NCBI RefSeq assembly: GCF_000518265.1
Contig: NZ_JADG01000012.1
Location: forward strand, 124,001-188,000
Direction: 5' to 3'
Length of the DNA stretch: 64,000 nucleotides
DNA from: Actinomadura oligospora ATCC 43269
GTDB lineage: Bacteria > Actinomycetota > Actinomycetes > Streptosporangiales > Streptosporangiaceae
In this document: positions 8,075-16,908 of the stretch, piece after piece
Numbering within the stretch: position 1 is the first letter of the stretch
How the letters are laid out: the number at the start of each line of letters is the position of its first letter
The notes under the pieces: model-generated
The model's input: the letters and a program-made list of their open reading frames with translations, nothing else
Told to the model about the DNA's origin: nothing
Databases searched by the model: none
Made by a program: the position numbers and the translations under genes

Positions 8075-8557
8075 TCAGCAGGCCCCGACCCACTCGTCCC
8101 CGCCGTCGGCGAACCCCTGGTGCTTCCAGATCGGCACCTCGGCCTTGAGGTCGTCGATCAGCCGCCGGCAGGCCGCGAACGCCTCCCCGCGGTGCGGGCA
8201 GGACGCCGCGACCACCACGGCCAGGTCGCCGATCTCCAGGTCGCCGACCCGGTGCGCGGCCGCGATCGCCCGCACGGGGAAGTCGGCCGCCACCTTCTCC
8301 ATCACCCGCCGCAGCTCCCGCTCCACGGTCGGGTGGGCGCTGTAGGACAGGCTGCTGACCTCGCGCGCGTGATCATGGTCGCGGACCGTCCCGACGAACA
8401 CCGCCGTGCCCCCGGCCGCCCTGTCCTGGACGACCGCGAACACCTCGTCCACCGACAGTGGGGTGTCGCGCACCTCGCACATCCGGACGACGTCGAAGGC
8501 GTCCGCTCCGGGGGCTCCCGGGTCGGGTTCGGCTGGGGAGTGGGTCGCCTCGCTCAC
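8075..8557 (-). CDS. moaE: Molybdopterin synthase catalytic subunit MoaE
   Basis: This 160-residue large subunit of molybdopterin synthase inserts dithiolene sulfur into precursor Z together with thiocarboxylated MoaD. Conserved active-site parts are present: GTVRDHD with its arginine, PHRGEAF, and LKAEVPIWKHQ with the two lysines. The GTG at 8557 is taken as start because the family domain begins soon after; no strong ribosome site is seen, so the exact start is uncertain. MoaD and the other cofactor genes are not in the window, though moeZ, which can thiolate small ubiquitin-like carriers including MoaD-like proteins, lies far to the right. It appears to be the first gene of a pair with the Lon-like protease. 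Confidence 0.92.
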   Translation of the reverse strand: MSEATHSPAEPDPGAPGADAFDVVRMCEVRDTPLSVDEVFAVVQDRAAGGTAVFVGTVRDHDHAREVSSLSYSAHPTVERELRRVMEKVAADFPVRAIAAAHRVGDLEIGDLAVVVAASCPHRGEAFAACRRLIDDLKAEVPIWKHQGFADGGDEWVGAC

Positions 8558-8659
8558 GCGTCGCAGCCTACTCGACCACCCCACCCGACCCCAGGTCGGC
8601 CGTGGCATCGCGCACGATCGAAGAACCCACCCGAAACCGACGTGCCGAGGTGATCGCGC

Positions 8660-8761
8660 GTGACCGGAGTGGTCCCGTGACCGGAGTCGTCGCGTGACCG
8701 GAGTGGTCCCGTGACCGGAGTGATCGCGTGACCGGAGTGATCGCGTGACCGAGCCGGTCGC
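8660..8761. repeat. 17-bp tandem repeat, six units
   Basis: Six consecutive 17-base units start at 8660, 8677, 8694, 8711, 8728 and 8745, with consensus GTGACCGGAGTGGTCSC and few substitutions; decayed pieces continue to about 8800. The array lies in the 344-base gap between the start of moaE and the end of the PPA1309-family gene. The gap holds no other feature I can support. Confidence 0.85.
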
Positions 8762-8901
8762 GGGACCGGGGTGCGGGACCGGGGTGGTCTCGCGGGATCG
8801 GGTGAGCGCGCGTGGCGGATGGGGCCACGCGCGGTCGGCGCCGTCGCCATGCCTCGCGCGGCGACGGGGACCGGCGGTTCGGGTGGTCGTGGTGGGATCT
8901 G

Positions 8902-9450
8902 TCAGGCGTGTTCGGGGTGCTCGGCGGGGACGTCCGGCTCGAGGGTCGCGGCGAGGGCGTCGGCGAGCGCGGGCACGAGGTCGGGGCCGACCAGCACCTC
9001 GTCGTCCATCTCGTGGCGGCGCAGCCGGAGCGCGGAGTGCCGCTCGCCGTCGCGCAGCACGCCGACGATCATGCGGACGTCCTCGCGGCCCGGGTGGCCC
9101 GCGGCGTAGGAGGCGGCCTCGTCCGGGTCGGCCGGGATCTCCTCCTCGGCCTCCGGCGGCAGGACGACCCGCTCGATGACCAGCGCGCAGCCCGCGACCG
9201 CGTCCGGCCAGGCGATGGTCGCCAGCGCGTCCTCCACGGACGCCTGCGCGGGCAGCTCGGGCTGCTCCAGCGCGGCGAGGGTGTCGCCCTGCCCGGAGTC
9301 CGTGGCCAGCCCCAGTTCGGCGGCGAGGTCGGGCTCGGTGGTGCGGATCTCACTGCCGTAGACCAGCGCGTACAGCTTGGGCGCCGCGTCCCATCCCTGC
9401 TCGGCGGCGTGGCGTTCCAGGTCCTGGACGACTTCTTCGAGGTGGCTCAC
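8902..9450 (-). CDS. PPA1309-family conserved protein
   Basis: A 182-residue acidic soluble protein with the order HLEEVVQDLERHAAEQGWD, PKLYALV, then CALVIERVVLPP and VLRDGERHSALRLR. These blocks match the actinobacterial PPA1309 family, which is regularly encoded beside UPF0182 and the Lon-like PDZ protease, as it is here. GTG 9450 gives the family N-terminus; upstream codons read as out-of-family sequence. Function is unknown; it has neither signal peptide nor membrane helix. It diverges from the UPF0182 gene, the spacer being 248 bases. Confidence 0.85.
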   Translation of the reverse strand: MSHLEEVVQDLERHAAEQGWDAAPKLYALVYGSEIRTTEPDLAAELGLATDSGQGDTLAALEQPELPAQASVEDALATIAWPDAVAGCALVIERVVLPPEAEEEIPADPDEAASYAAGHPGREDVRMIVGVLRDGERHSALRLRRHEMDDEVLVGPDLVPALADALAATLEPDVPAEHPEHA

Positions 9451-9698
9451 AAGGCCATCTTCCCCCGTCCGCGCGCGTGCGTTGGCCGCGACCTCCCGGC
9501 CCCTGTCCGCGAATGCGTCCGGCACGGTTCCGGCTCGCCCCACTCAGCCCGAACGCATTTGTAGGCCCGAACCCACTTGGCGGCGGGTTATCCACAATTG
9601 GACGTGGAACTGGGGACGTCGCGGGACCACTCGGTAGGTTTCTAGGACAGCACCGGCGGGGGATGCCGGTGGGGGCGCGATCTGAACGGAGGGGCCCG

Positions 9699-12600
9699 TT
9701 GACCTTCCGGACTCCCGGAATCCGGCGGCGGCTCGGCGGTGGCCGGTCCCGGCTGCTGCTTCCCACGCTCGTGACTCTGACCGTCCTGGTGATCGCCTTC
9801 ACGGTCGTCACCGCGATCTGGACCAACCTGCTCTGGTACCGCTCGGTCGGCCTCTCGTCCGTCTACACGACCCAGCTGTGGGCGCGCGCGTCGCTGTTCT
9901 TCGGCGGCGGCCTGCTGATGGCGCTCGTGGTCGGGGTGAACATGGCGGTGGCGCACCGGCTGCGCCCGGCCTACCGGCCGCTGTCGGTCGAGCAGCAGGG
10001 GCTCGACCGGTACCGGACGATCCTCGATCCGCGACGCCGGGCGGTCACGGCCGCGACGCTGCTGCTGCTCGGCGTGCTCACCGGCGCGTCCGTGGCCGGG
10101 CGGTGGCCGGTCTGGCTGGCGTTCCTGAACCGGACGAGCTTCGGCGTCCGCGATCCGCAGTTCCACAAGGACATCTCGTTCTACGTCTTCACCTACCCGT
10201 TCCTGCGGCTGGTGCTGGGCGTCGTGTTCGCGACCGTGATCCTGTCGATGCTGGCCGCCGTGATGGTCCACTACCTGTACGGCGGGCTGCGGCTGCAGGG
10301 GCCGGGCGACAAGGTCAGTCCGGCGGCGCGCGCGCACCTGTCGGTGCTGATCGGCCTGTTCGTGCTGCTGAAGGCGTTCGCCTACTGGTTCGACCGGTAC
10401 GGCCTGGTGCACTCCGAACGGGGCGTCCGCACAGGGGCGTCCTATACCGACGTCAACGCGCTGCTGCCCGCGAAGACGATCCTCGCGGTCATCGCGATCG
10501 TCTGCGCGCTGTTGTTCTTCTCCAACCTGCTGCGGCGCGGCATGACGCTGCCCGGGGTCGGCCTGATCCTGCTGGTGCTGTCGGCGCTGCTCATCGGCGG
10601 CCTGTACCCGCTGTTGATCCAGCGCTTCCAGGTGAAGCCGGACGAGCAGAACAGGGAACGCCGCTTCATCCAGCGCAACATCGACGCGACCCGCGCCGCC
10701 TACGGCGTCAACGGCGTCACGCTCGAGCCGTACGGCGGCCATCCGGAGAACGACCAAGGCAAGCTCGCTGCCGCCGCGCGCGACCTGTCCGGCGTCCGGC
10801 TGCTCGACCCGGTCGTGATCAGCCCGACCTACCAGCAGCTCCAGCAGAACCGCGAGTTCTACCGCTTCCCCGACACCCTGGACGTCGACCGCTACCAGGT
10901 GAACGGCCGCCCGGAGGACTCGGTCGTCGCCGTCCGGGAGCTGTCCGGCCCGCCGAAGGGCCAGAACAGCTGGGTGAAGGACCGGCTGATCTACACCCAC
11001 GGCTACGGCTTCGTCCGCGCGCCCGGCGAGCGCCTCACCGCCGACGGCACCCCCGACTTCCAGCAGAAGGACATCCCCCAGAAGGACCTCACCGGCGCCC
11101 CCGTCGGCACGCCGCAGATCTACTTCGGCGAGCGGACGACCGACTACTCGATCGTCGGCGGCCGGGGGCAGAAGGAGTTCGACCACCCCGACCCGTCCAA
11201 CAGCTCGCAGCAGGTCAACACGACCTACGCGGGCCGGGGCGGCGTGCGGATCGACTCCGCGCTGAACCGGACGCTGTTCGCCGCCAAGTTCCAGGACTGG
11301 AACCTGCTGCTCTCCGGGGCGATCAAGAAGGACGCCCGGATCCTCTACCACCGCACGCCGCGCGAGATCGTGCACCGCGCCGCGCCCTGGCTGACCCTCG
11401 ACGGCAACCCGTACCCGGTCGCGGTCGGCAACCGCATCCAGTGGGTGCTGGACGGCTACACCACGTCCAACGGCTACCCGTACTCCCAGACCCTCGGCCT
11501 CCAGGACGCCACCCGCGACACCATCACCGACACCCGCTCCGCCGTCGCCAAGCAGGCCGACCACAAGATCAACTACCTGCGGAACTCGGTCAAGGCCACC
11601 GTCGACGCCTACGACGGCACCGTCCACCTCTACCTCTGGGACGACCAGGACCCGATCGCCAGGACGTGGACGAAGGTCTTCCCCGGCACCGTCGAGCCCA
11701 GGTCCGCGATCCCGCCCGACCTGCTGAACCACCTGCGCTACCCGGAGGACCTGTTCAAGGTCCAGCGCCGCATCCTGGCCCAGTACCACGTCACCCAGGC
11801 GGACGCCTTCTACGGCGGCCAGGGTTTCTGGGACGTCCCGGAGGACCCGTCCCCCGCCAACAAGGGCAAGACGCAACCCCCGTACTACCTGAGCCTCCGC
11901 ATGCCCGCGCAACCAGGCGTCCAGCCCCAGCCCGCCCAGCGCCCGGCCGCCGGGCCGAGTTCCCCACAACCCGGCGGCCGTCCGCGCACGACCGCGGCCA
12001 TGTCCCCTCTGACCCCGAGCCCCGCACCGTCCACCGCCGCCCCGCAAACCGGACCACAACCACCACAATCGGGCGGCGCCCAGCCGGGGGCCCAGAGCGG
12101 TGGCCAACCGGGCGCGTCGAACGGCGCGCAAGGAGGCGCGAGCGACCAGTCCGGGCAGCCACGCTTCTCTCTGACCTCGGTGTACACGCCGCGAGGCCAG
12201 CGCTACCTGTCGGCCTTCCTCACTGCGGACTCGACTCCCGGCGATCCCGGCTATGGCAGGCTGCGCCTGCTGGAGATGCCGACCGCCGACCAACCCGGCC
12301 AGCCGCGCCCGCAGGGCCCGGGCCAGGTGCAGCAGGCGTTCGAGAACGACCAGGCCATCCGGAACCTGCTGTTCCCCACGCGCAACAGCGGCACCGAAAC
12401 GAAGCTCGGAAACCTGCTGTCCCTGCCGTTCGCGGGCGGCCTGCTCTACGTCGAGCCGCTGTACTCGCAGACGACCCAGAGCAACCAGGCCCCGTATCCG
12501 ACCCTCCTGGCCGTCCTGGTCAAGTACGGCGACCGCGTCGCCTTCGCCAGCCGCTCCGACAAGCCCCAGGCCGACACGGACCTCCTCCAGTCCGCGATGA

Positions 12601-12833
12601 GCAGCCTCTTCGGCTCCGGCACCGGCCAGTCCCCCGGCACCCAGCCGGGCCAGCCCGGCAACGGCAAGCTGTCCCCCGAGGCGCAGAAGGCGATCAACGA
12701 CCTGTCCAAGGCCGTCGACGACTACAACAACGCCCGGTCAAAGGGCGACTACCCCGCCATGGGCGACGCCTGGAACCGCATCGTCCAAGCCCGCAACGCC
12801 CTGACCACCGCCACCCAGAAACCCCCCAAGTAA
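9699..12833 (+). CDS. UPF0182-family large membrane protein
   Basis: A 1044-residue protein of the actinobacterial UPF0182 family, of unknown function. About seven transmembrane helices occupy the first third (for example around residues 20-45, 65-90, 115-135, 165-195), with the family signature TNLLWYRSVG near the first helix. A large extracytoplasmic part follows, with typical blocks such as IQRNIDATRAAYG and FPGTVEPRSAIPPDLLNHLRYPEDLFK. TTG 9699 is preferred, since CGGAGGGG lies 7 bases upstream and LTFRTP is the usual beginning. An insertion rich in Pro, Gln, Gly and Ser (about residues 735-825) interrupts the conserved domain before FSLTSVYTPRGQ. The C-terminus ends with a small helical segment (KLSPEAQKAINDLSKAVDDY). 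Confidence 0.93.
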   Translation: MTFRTPGIRRRLGGGRSRLLLPTLVTLTVLVIAFTVVTAIWTNLLWYRSVGLSSVYTTQLWARASLFFGGGLLMALVVGVNMAVAHRLRPAYRPLSVEQQGLDRYRTILDPRRRAVTAATLLLLGVLTGASVAGRWPVWLAFLNRTSFGVRDPQFHKDISFYVFTYPFLRLVLGVVFATVILSMLAAVMVHYLYGGLRLQGPGDKVSPAARAHLSVLIGLFVLLKAFAYWFDRYGLVHSERGVRTGASYTDVNALLPAKTILAVIAIVCALLFFSNLLRRGMTLPGVGLILLVLSALLIGGLYPLLIQRFQVKPDEQNRERRFIQRNIDATRAAYGVNGVTLEPYGGHPENDQGKLAAAARDLSGVRLLDPVVISPTYQQLQQNREFYRFPDTLDVDRYQVNGRPEDSVVAVRELSGPPKGQNSWVKDRLIYTHGYGFVRAPGERLTADGTPDFQQKDIPQKDLTGAPVGTPQIYFGERTTDYSIVGGRGQKEFDHPDPSNSSQQVNTTYAGRGGVRIDSALNRTLFAAKFQDWNLLLSGAIKKDARILYHRTPREIVHRAAPWLTLDGNPYPVAVGNRIQWVLDGYTTSNGYPYSQTLGLQDATRDTITDTRSAVAKQADHKINYLRNSVKATVDAYDGTVHLYLWDDQDPIARTWTKVFPGTVEPRSAIPPDLLNHLRYPEDLFKVQRRILAQYHVTQADAFYGGQGFWDVPEDPSPANKGKTQPPYYLSLRMPAQPGVQPQPAQRPAAGPSSPQPGGRPRTTAAMSPLTPSPAPSTAAPQTGPQPPQSGGAQPGAQSGGQPGASNGAQGGASDQSGQPRFSLTSVYTPRGQRYLSAFLTADSTPGDPGYGRLRLLEMPTADQPGQPRPQGPGQVQQAFENDQAIRNLLFPTRNSGTETKLGNLLSLPFAGGLLYVEPLYSQTTQSNQAPYPTLLAVLVKYGDRVAFASRSDKPQADTDLLQSAMSSLFGSGTGQSPGTQPGQPGNGKLSPEAQKAINDLSKAVDDYNNARSKGDYPAMGDAWNRIVQARNALTTATQKPPK

Positions 12834-13434
12834 CCCGACACCACCAGCCCCCAGGCGGCCCCACCCGCCCGACTCCGTACCCCCCCCCACCCCAGCAGAC
12901 AGACGCCACCCCTACTCCCCCTGGCGCGAACGGGTACCCGGTCGATGCCCCCCGAAGCCACACCGCCCCCGTCCGACCACCTGACTCACGGACGGCGGAC
13001 GGCGGACGGCGGACGGCGGACGGCGGACGGCGGACGGCGGACGGCGGACGGCGGACGGCCAGCATCCGCTTGAGGCCACGACCGCGCGACGTCCCCACCC
13101 CGTTCAACCCACCCGTCGGCCCCTGGCGGGAGAAAGAGCAACGGCTTCGGCATGGCGACCGCCGGACGAGGGTGCGGCCCGGGGCCCTGGGCGGGGGCGG
13201 TGAGCGGCGGGCCCGTAGGCGGCGGGCCCGTAGGCAGCGGGCGGGCGGACGAGGGTGCGACCGGGGGCAGTGGTCGGCGGTGGTTGGGGGGCGGTGGTCG
13301 GCGGGCGTGGGTGAGAGGTGGGGCCGGGCTGGGGTGGGTCAGTCGCAGGATTCGGGGAGGGCGAGTGGTTGCGGGCGGGTGAGGCGGCCGGGCTGGGCTG
13401 GGGTTGGGTGGGTCGAGCACGGGTGAAGGGCGGG
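12834..13434. other. Repeat-rich non-coding stretch
   Basis: About 600 bases without a credible gene. It contains C-rich runs just after the UPF0182 stop, a pure 7-base repeat (12990-13059), and then a strongly G-rich plus strand (about 13150-13430) with many runs of three or more G that could form G-quadruplexes. Open frames exist here only because the repeat and skewed composition avoid stops. It lies between convergent genes, so it may also act in transcription termination. Confidence 0.6.
12990..13059. repeat. Perfect 7-bp tandem repeat, ten units
   Basis: Ten exact copies of GGACGGC in a row. The unit length is not a multiple of three, so the array reads through all frames without stops and creates fake reading frames. 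It is likely to be length-variable through replication slippage. Confidence 0.95.
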
Positions 13435-13830
13435 TCAGGTGGTGGTGGGGGTGGGGCGGGGGCGTAGGCCGAGGATCACTACGGCGCCGACGGTGAGGTG
13501 GAGCAGGACGAGGATGAGGGTGGAGGACACTCCGACGGCGCTGTTGGACGGGCCGGTGAGGGACGCGGCGAGCACGCCGGGGGCGACGATCGGCCAGACT
13601 CGCTCGGCGCGGGGGGAGCGTCGGCGCAGGATGGCCAGGAGGATCCAGCCGGAGAGAGCGGCGAGGACGCTCGTCAGGACGATCATCAGAGGTCCGACGG
13701 TGCTGGTTCCGTCACCCATGCGGACGGTCAGGTCGATCCCGGCCACGGGGACCGCCACGGTCCACACGGCGAGCGCGGACGTCGCGGCGGCGGCGATGGT
13801 GAGGAGGGGCTGCTTGAGCGAGGAGTTCAT
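13435..13830 (-). CDS. DUF6069-type four-helix membrane protein
   Basis: A 131-residue protein with four predicted transmembrane helices: around residues 8-30, 50-75, 85-105 and 108-125. It begins MNSSLKQPLLTIAAAATSAL and ends RPRPTPTTT. Size, helix pattern and the G-x-D-LTVR segment after the first helix fit the DUF6069 family of actinobacterial membrane proteins, of unknown function. ATG 13830 is the start just before the first helix; the long upstream extension is Arg/Pro-rich and antisense to the kinase gene. It diverges from the two-component system, 131 bases apart, which could mean joint control, though that is inference. Confidence 0.7.
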   Translation of the reverse strand: MNSSLKQPLLTIAAAATSALAVWTVAVPVAGIDLTVRMGDGTSTVGPLMIVLTSVLAALSGWILLAILRRRSPRAERVWPIVAPGVLAASLTGPSNSAVGVSSTLILVLLHLTVGAVVILGLRPRPTPTTT

Positions 13831-13961
13831 GCCGCCGAGCTTGGCCCGCGCGGCCGCGCCCGGACATCGGGCGGTCGGTCGCGGGTTGTCCGCCCTCGGG
13901 GCGGGGTGGGTCCGACTTTGGTAGGTGCCGCCCGTTCTGTCCTGGCCGTTAGCTTGGCCCG

Positions 13962-15797
13962 ATGAGCGACTCCCGAGGTCCGCGTCCGGTTGAGGCGGCG
14001 AGTGTGATCGTCGTGGTGGGCGCGCTGACCGGCGCGTCCGTGTGGTGGCGGCCCGCCGGGGCTCCACTGTGGCTGGACGTCGCGTTCGCGGTGTTGAGCC
14101 TGGTCGCGGCGGTCGTGCAGTGGCGGTGGCCGGTCTCCGGCACGCTCGCCGCCACCGTCCTCGCGGCGGTGTCGCCCGCGGCGACCCCGGTGGCGACGAC
14201 CGGCGCGCTGCAGGTGGCCCAGCGGAACCGGTTCGCCGTCGCGGCGGGCGTGGCATCGGCGGGCTTCGGCGCGCATGTCGTCCGGGGGTGGTGGCGTCCC
14301 GACTCCGGCATCTCCCTCGGCTGGTGGCTGGCGCTGATCCTCGCCACCTACGGAGCGCTGCTCGGCTGGGGAGCGCTGGCCCGGTCCCGCCGCGCTCTGC
14401 TCATCTCGCTGCACGAGCGGGCCGTCCGCGCGGAGGCCGAGCAGGGACGGCGGGTCGCCGAAGCGCGCATGGCCGAGCGGCGCACGCTCGCCCGGGAGAT
14501 GCACGACGTCCTGGCCCACCGGTTGTCGCTGGTCGCGACGCATGCCGGAGCGCTGGAGTACCGTCCGGACGCCTCTCCGGAGCAGGTTGCCAAGGCCGCC
14601 GGGGTCGTCCGCGCCGGGGTGCACCAGGCGCTGGAGGAACTGCGTGAGGTGATCGGCCTCCTGCACGAGGACGACGCCGACCCCGCGACCACGCCCCAGC
14701 CCACCCTCGCCGACCTCCCCCGCCTGATCGACGAAGCACGCGAAGCCGGACAGCCCATCGACCTCCGCGACGAGCTGAGCCTCACCCCGGACGACGCCTC
14801 CCCCACCGGTCGAGACACGTCCGCCCGTCCGGGCACGGCCTCCGCTCGCCCGGACGCCACGTTCCCGCCTGCCATCGGACGGGCCGCCTACCGGGTCGTC
14901 CAAGAAGGACTGACCAACGCGCGCAAGCACGCCCCCGGCCAGCCGGTCGCGGTCCTGCTGCACGGCACCCCAGGCACCCGCCTGCTCATCGACATCAGCA
15001 ACCCGCTACTCACGGCGGCCAGCCCAAGCGCAGCAACCACCCAGCCCCCACCCCCGCCGCGCACACGAACTCCCGACGCCCTCACCACGCAAACCGCGTC
15101 CGCATCAAAGGCACCACCCCCGCGCACAGACGACGCACAATTCACAGCCGCACTGGGCGCAGCGGCCTCACGCGCGGACGGTCGGCCAAGTACCGCCGCG
15201 GCAAGCGCACGGCAACCGGGCACAGGCGACGCACAGAGCGCCGCTACGCCGGGTTCACAGGCACCACGCGCAGACGGTCAGCAGAGCACCGCCGCACCAA
15301 ACACACAGCATCCGTCCGCAGACGGCGGGCAGAGCACCGCCGCACCAAACACACAGCATCCGTCCGCAGACGGCGGGCAGAGCACCGCCGCACTGGGTGC
15401 AGGAGCCCGCCGCGCGGACGGAGGGCAGAGCAGCGCTGCGCTCAGCGTGCGGCAACTGCGTACGGACGGCGTGCAGGGGGCGGGCGTGCAGGGTCGACAC
15501 GCGGGCGGCGGCGGGGTGAGTGGGGGTGCAGCAGGCGCACAGGGTTCGGGTGCGCGCGCTATGCCGGGAGCACAGGTTCCGCGTGCGGGTGGGGGGCGGA
15601 CGGAGGTCGCGCCGGGGCCGCGTGAGGACACGGCGGGCGGACTGGCGGCGGCAGGCGCGGGGGCTTCGGGGTTGCCGGGGGCCGGGGTCGGGTTGGTGGG
15701 GCTGACCGAGCGGGTTCGGGTGGCGGGTGGGCGGCTGGATCACCAGGTGACGGAAGGACGGTTCGTGCTGCGCGCGTCGCTACCATGGCCCGCGTGA
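13962..15797 (+). CDS. NarL-type sensor histidine kinase with split ATPase domain
   Basis: A 611-residue membrane histidine kinase of the HisKA_3 type. Four to five helices fill residues 10-140. The phosphoacceptor is His181 in REMHDVLAHRLSL. The ATP-binding domain has its N-box at 310-325 (YRVVQEGLTNARKHAPG), followed by DISNP. The closing G-box GVGLVGLTERV is only reached near residue 575, where normally some 20-30 residues intervene. The intervening ~220 residues are Ala, Gln, Pro, Thr and Ser-rich low-complexity sequence with near-perfect repeats. The ends on both sides are intact and in frame, so the protein may still fold with a long disordered loop. It is followed by its response regulator, overlapping by 13 bases. 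Confidence 0.9.
   Translation: MSDSRGPRPVEAASVIVVVGALTGASVWWRPAGAPLWLDVAFAVLSLVAAVVQWRWPVSGTLAATVLAAVSPAATPVATTGALQVAQRNRFAVAAGVASAGFGAHVVRGWWRPDSGISLGWWLALILATYGALLGWGALARSRRALLISLHERAVRAEAEQGRRVAEARMAERRTLAREMHDVLAHRLSLVATHAGALEYRPDASPEQVAKAAGVVRAGVHQALEELREVIGLLHEDDADPATTPQPTLADLPRLIDEAREAGQPIDLRDELSLTPDDASPTGRDTSARPGTASARPDATFPPAIGRAAYRVVQEGLTNARKHAPGQPVAVLLHGTPGTRLLIDISNPLLTAASPSAATTQPPPPPRTRTPDALTTQTASASKAPPPRTDDAQFTAALGAAASRADGRPSTAAASARQPGTGDAQSAATPGSQAPRADGQQSTAAPNTQHPSADGGQSTAAPNTQHPSADGGQSTAALGAGARRADGGQSSAALSVRQLRTDGVQGAGVQGRHAGGGGVSGGAAGAQGSGARAMPGAQVPRAGGGRTEVAPGPREDTAGGLAAAGAGASGLPGAGVGLVGLTERVRVAGGRLDHQVTEGRFVLRASLPWPA
15282..15377. repeat. 48-bp perfect tandem duplication inside the kinase gene
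   Basis: Two identical 48-base units (15282-15329 and 15330-15377) are followed by a partial third. The unit is a multiple of three and keeps the reading frame; it encodes QSTAAPNTQHPSADGG. It shows how the loop within the kinase ATPase domain has grown. Confidence 0.95.
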
Positions 15798-16438
15798 TCC
15801 GGGTGCTGCTGGTCGACGACGATCCTCTGGTGCGGGCGGGGCTGTCCATGATGCTGGACGGCGCGGCGGGCATCTCGGTGGTGGGCGAGGCCGCGGACGG
15901 CGGGGAGGCGGTCGCCGCGGCCGACGCGCACGCGCCGGACGTCGTCCTGATGGATCTGCGGATGCCCGGCGTGGACGGCATCACCGCGACCCGCAGGCTG
16001 CGCGCCCGTCCCGCCCCGCCGGAGGTGATCGTTCTGACCACCTTCGACGCGGACGAGGACATCCTGCGCGCGCTGCGGGCCGGGGCGGGCGGCTTCCTGC
16101 TCAAGGACACGCCGCCGCCCCAGCTGGTGGAGGCGGTCACGCGCGTCGCCGCCGGGGACCCGATCCTGTCGCCCCGCGTCACCCGGCGGCTGATGGAACG
16201 CACCATCACGCAGACCGGCACGTACGAGCGGGCGCGGGCGACGCTGGCCGCGCTCACGCCCCGCGAGTCCGAGGTGGCCGTGGCCATCGGACGAGGCCGG
16301 ACCAACGCCGACATCGCCGCCGAACTCGCCATGAGCGTGACCACGGTCAAGGCCCACGTCTCCAGCATCCTGACGAAGCTCGCTCTGGACAACCGCACCC
16401 AGATCGCCCTTCTCGCCCACGACGCGGGCCTGACCTGA
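15785..16438 (+). CDS. NarL/FixJ-family response regulator
   Basis: A 217-residue regulator with an N-terminal receiver domain and a C-terminal LuxR-type helix-turn-helix. The acidic pocket is DDD at 11-13, the phosphorylation site is Asp57 in VVLMDLRMPG, the conserved Thr is in VLTTFD and the Lys is 107 in FLLKDT. The DNA-binding part (about 150-217) has LTPRESEVAVAIGRG and TTVKAHVSSILTKL. It overlaps the kinase gene by 13 bases and is its obvious partner. Targets are unknown; the divergent DUF6069 gene is a candidate. Confidence 0.95.
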   Translation: MARVIRVLLVDDDPLVRAGLSMMLDGAAGISVVGEAADGGEAVAAADAHAPDVVLMDLRMPGVDGITATRRLRARPAPPEVIVLTTFDADEDILRALRAGAGGFLLKDTPPPQLVEAVTRVAAGDPILSPRVTRRLMERTITQTGTYERARATLAALTPRESEVAVAIGRGRTNADIAAELAMSVTTVKAHVSSILTKLALDNRTQIALLAHDAGLT

Positions 16439-16445
16439 ACCGCGC

Positions 16446-16838
16446 TCAGTCCTTCTTGAGCAGATCCCTCGTGGTCTGGTCGACGCGGTGGATCCGCCCG
16501 TCCGCCGCGAGGTGGCCGAACATGTAGATCTCCGAGCGGAAGTCGCCGCCCTTGCCCGTCGTGACGTCCAGCGTGTAGCGGACGGCGAAGCGGTCGCCCG
16601 ACAGCACGGCCTCGTGGACGTCGACCGACCCCACGTCCGACGGTGTGACGCGTTTCCGCAGGCCGCGGACGTGGGCCAGCATCCGCTCCCGGTTGATGAC
16701 GAGCCCGTCGTTGCAGTACTCGAAGTCGGGGACGAAGTAGCGGGCGAGGACCTCGGCCGGGTCCTCGTCCGGCTCGACCATGTCCCGCGTGTAGGCGACC
16801 AGGAACTCCGACAGGTCATGTTCCGAGCGAATGGCCAT
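16446..16838 (-). CDS. SnoaL/NTF2-like protein
   Basis: A 130-residue protein with the small cone-shaped SnoaL/NTF2-like pattern: an N-terminal helix (DLSEFLVAYTRDM), ARYFVPDFEYCNDG, then VLSGDRFAVRYTLDV and the closing strand-rich DGRIHRVDQTTRDLL. Members bind small hydrophobic ligands or act as isomerases, cyclases or hydrolases, so no reaction can be given. ATG 16838 has GAGGGTGG at good spacing and is preferred over an ATG 27 bases upstream. It is convergent with the response regulator, with only 7 bases between stops. Confidence 0.7.
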   Translation of the reverse strand: MAIRSEHDLSEFLVAYTRDMVEPDEDPAEVLARYFVPDFEYCNDGLVINRERMLAHVRGLRKRVTPSDVGSVDVHEAVLSGDRFAVRYTLDVTTGKGGDFRSEIYMFGHLAADGRIHRVDQTTRDLLKKD

Positions 16839-16908
16839 GAATCCACCCTCGTAGGTGTACGACATACGCTTACGACCCGTACAACGTACCCCACCCCCGC
16901 ACGGTTCC

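Noticed and set aside
8660..8761. Possible CRISPR array
   Set aside because: The units are contiguous 17-mers without spacers and no cas gene is present. It is a simple minisatellite; the same holds for 28065-28234.
12694..13426. Open frames across the heptamer repeat as repeat proteins (VRRPPSA or GGRRTAD units)
   Set aside because: A 7-base unit without stops is open in all frames; these frames have no ribosome site, no coding bias and overlap a real gene end.
15010..15680. Frameshift in the kinase gene creating nonsense between two true halves
   Set aside because: Both flanks are in the same frame, the repeats keep a multiple of three, and there is no stop. The segment is better seen as an in-frame low-complexity insertion.
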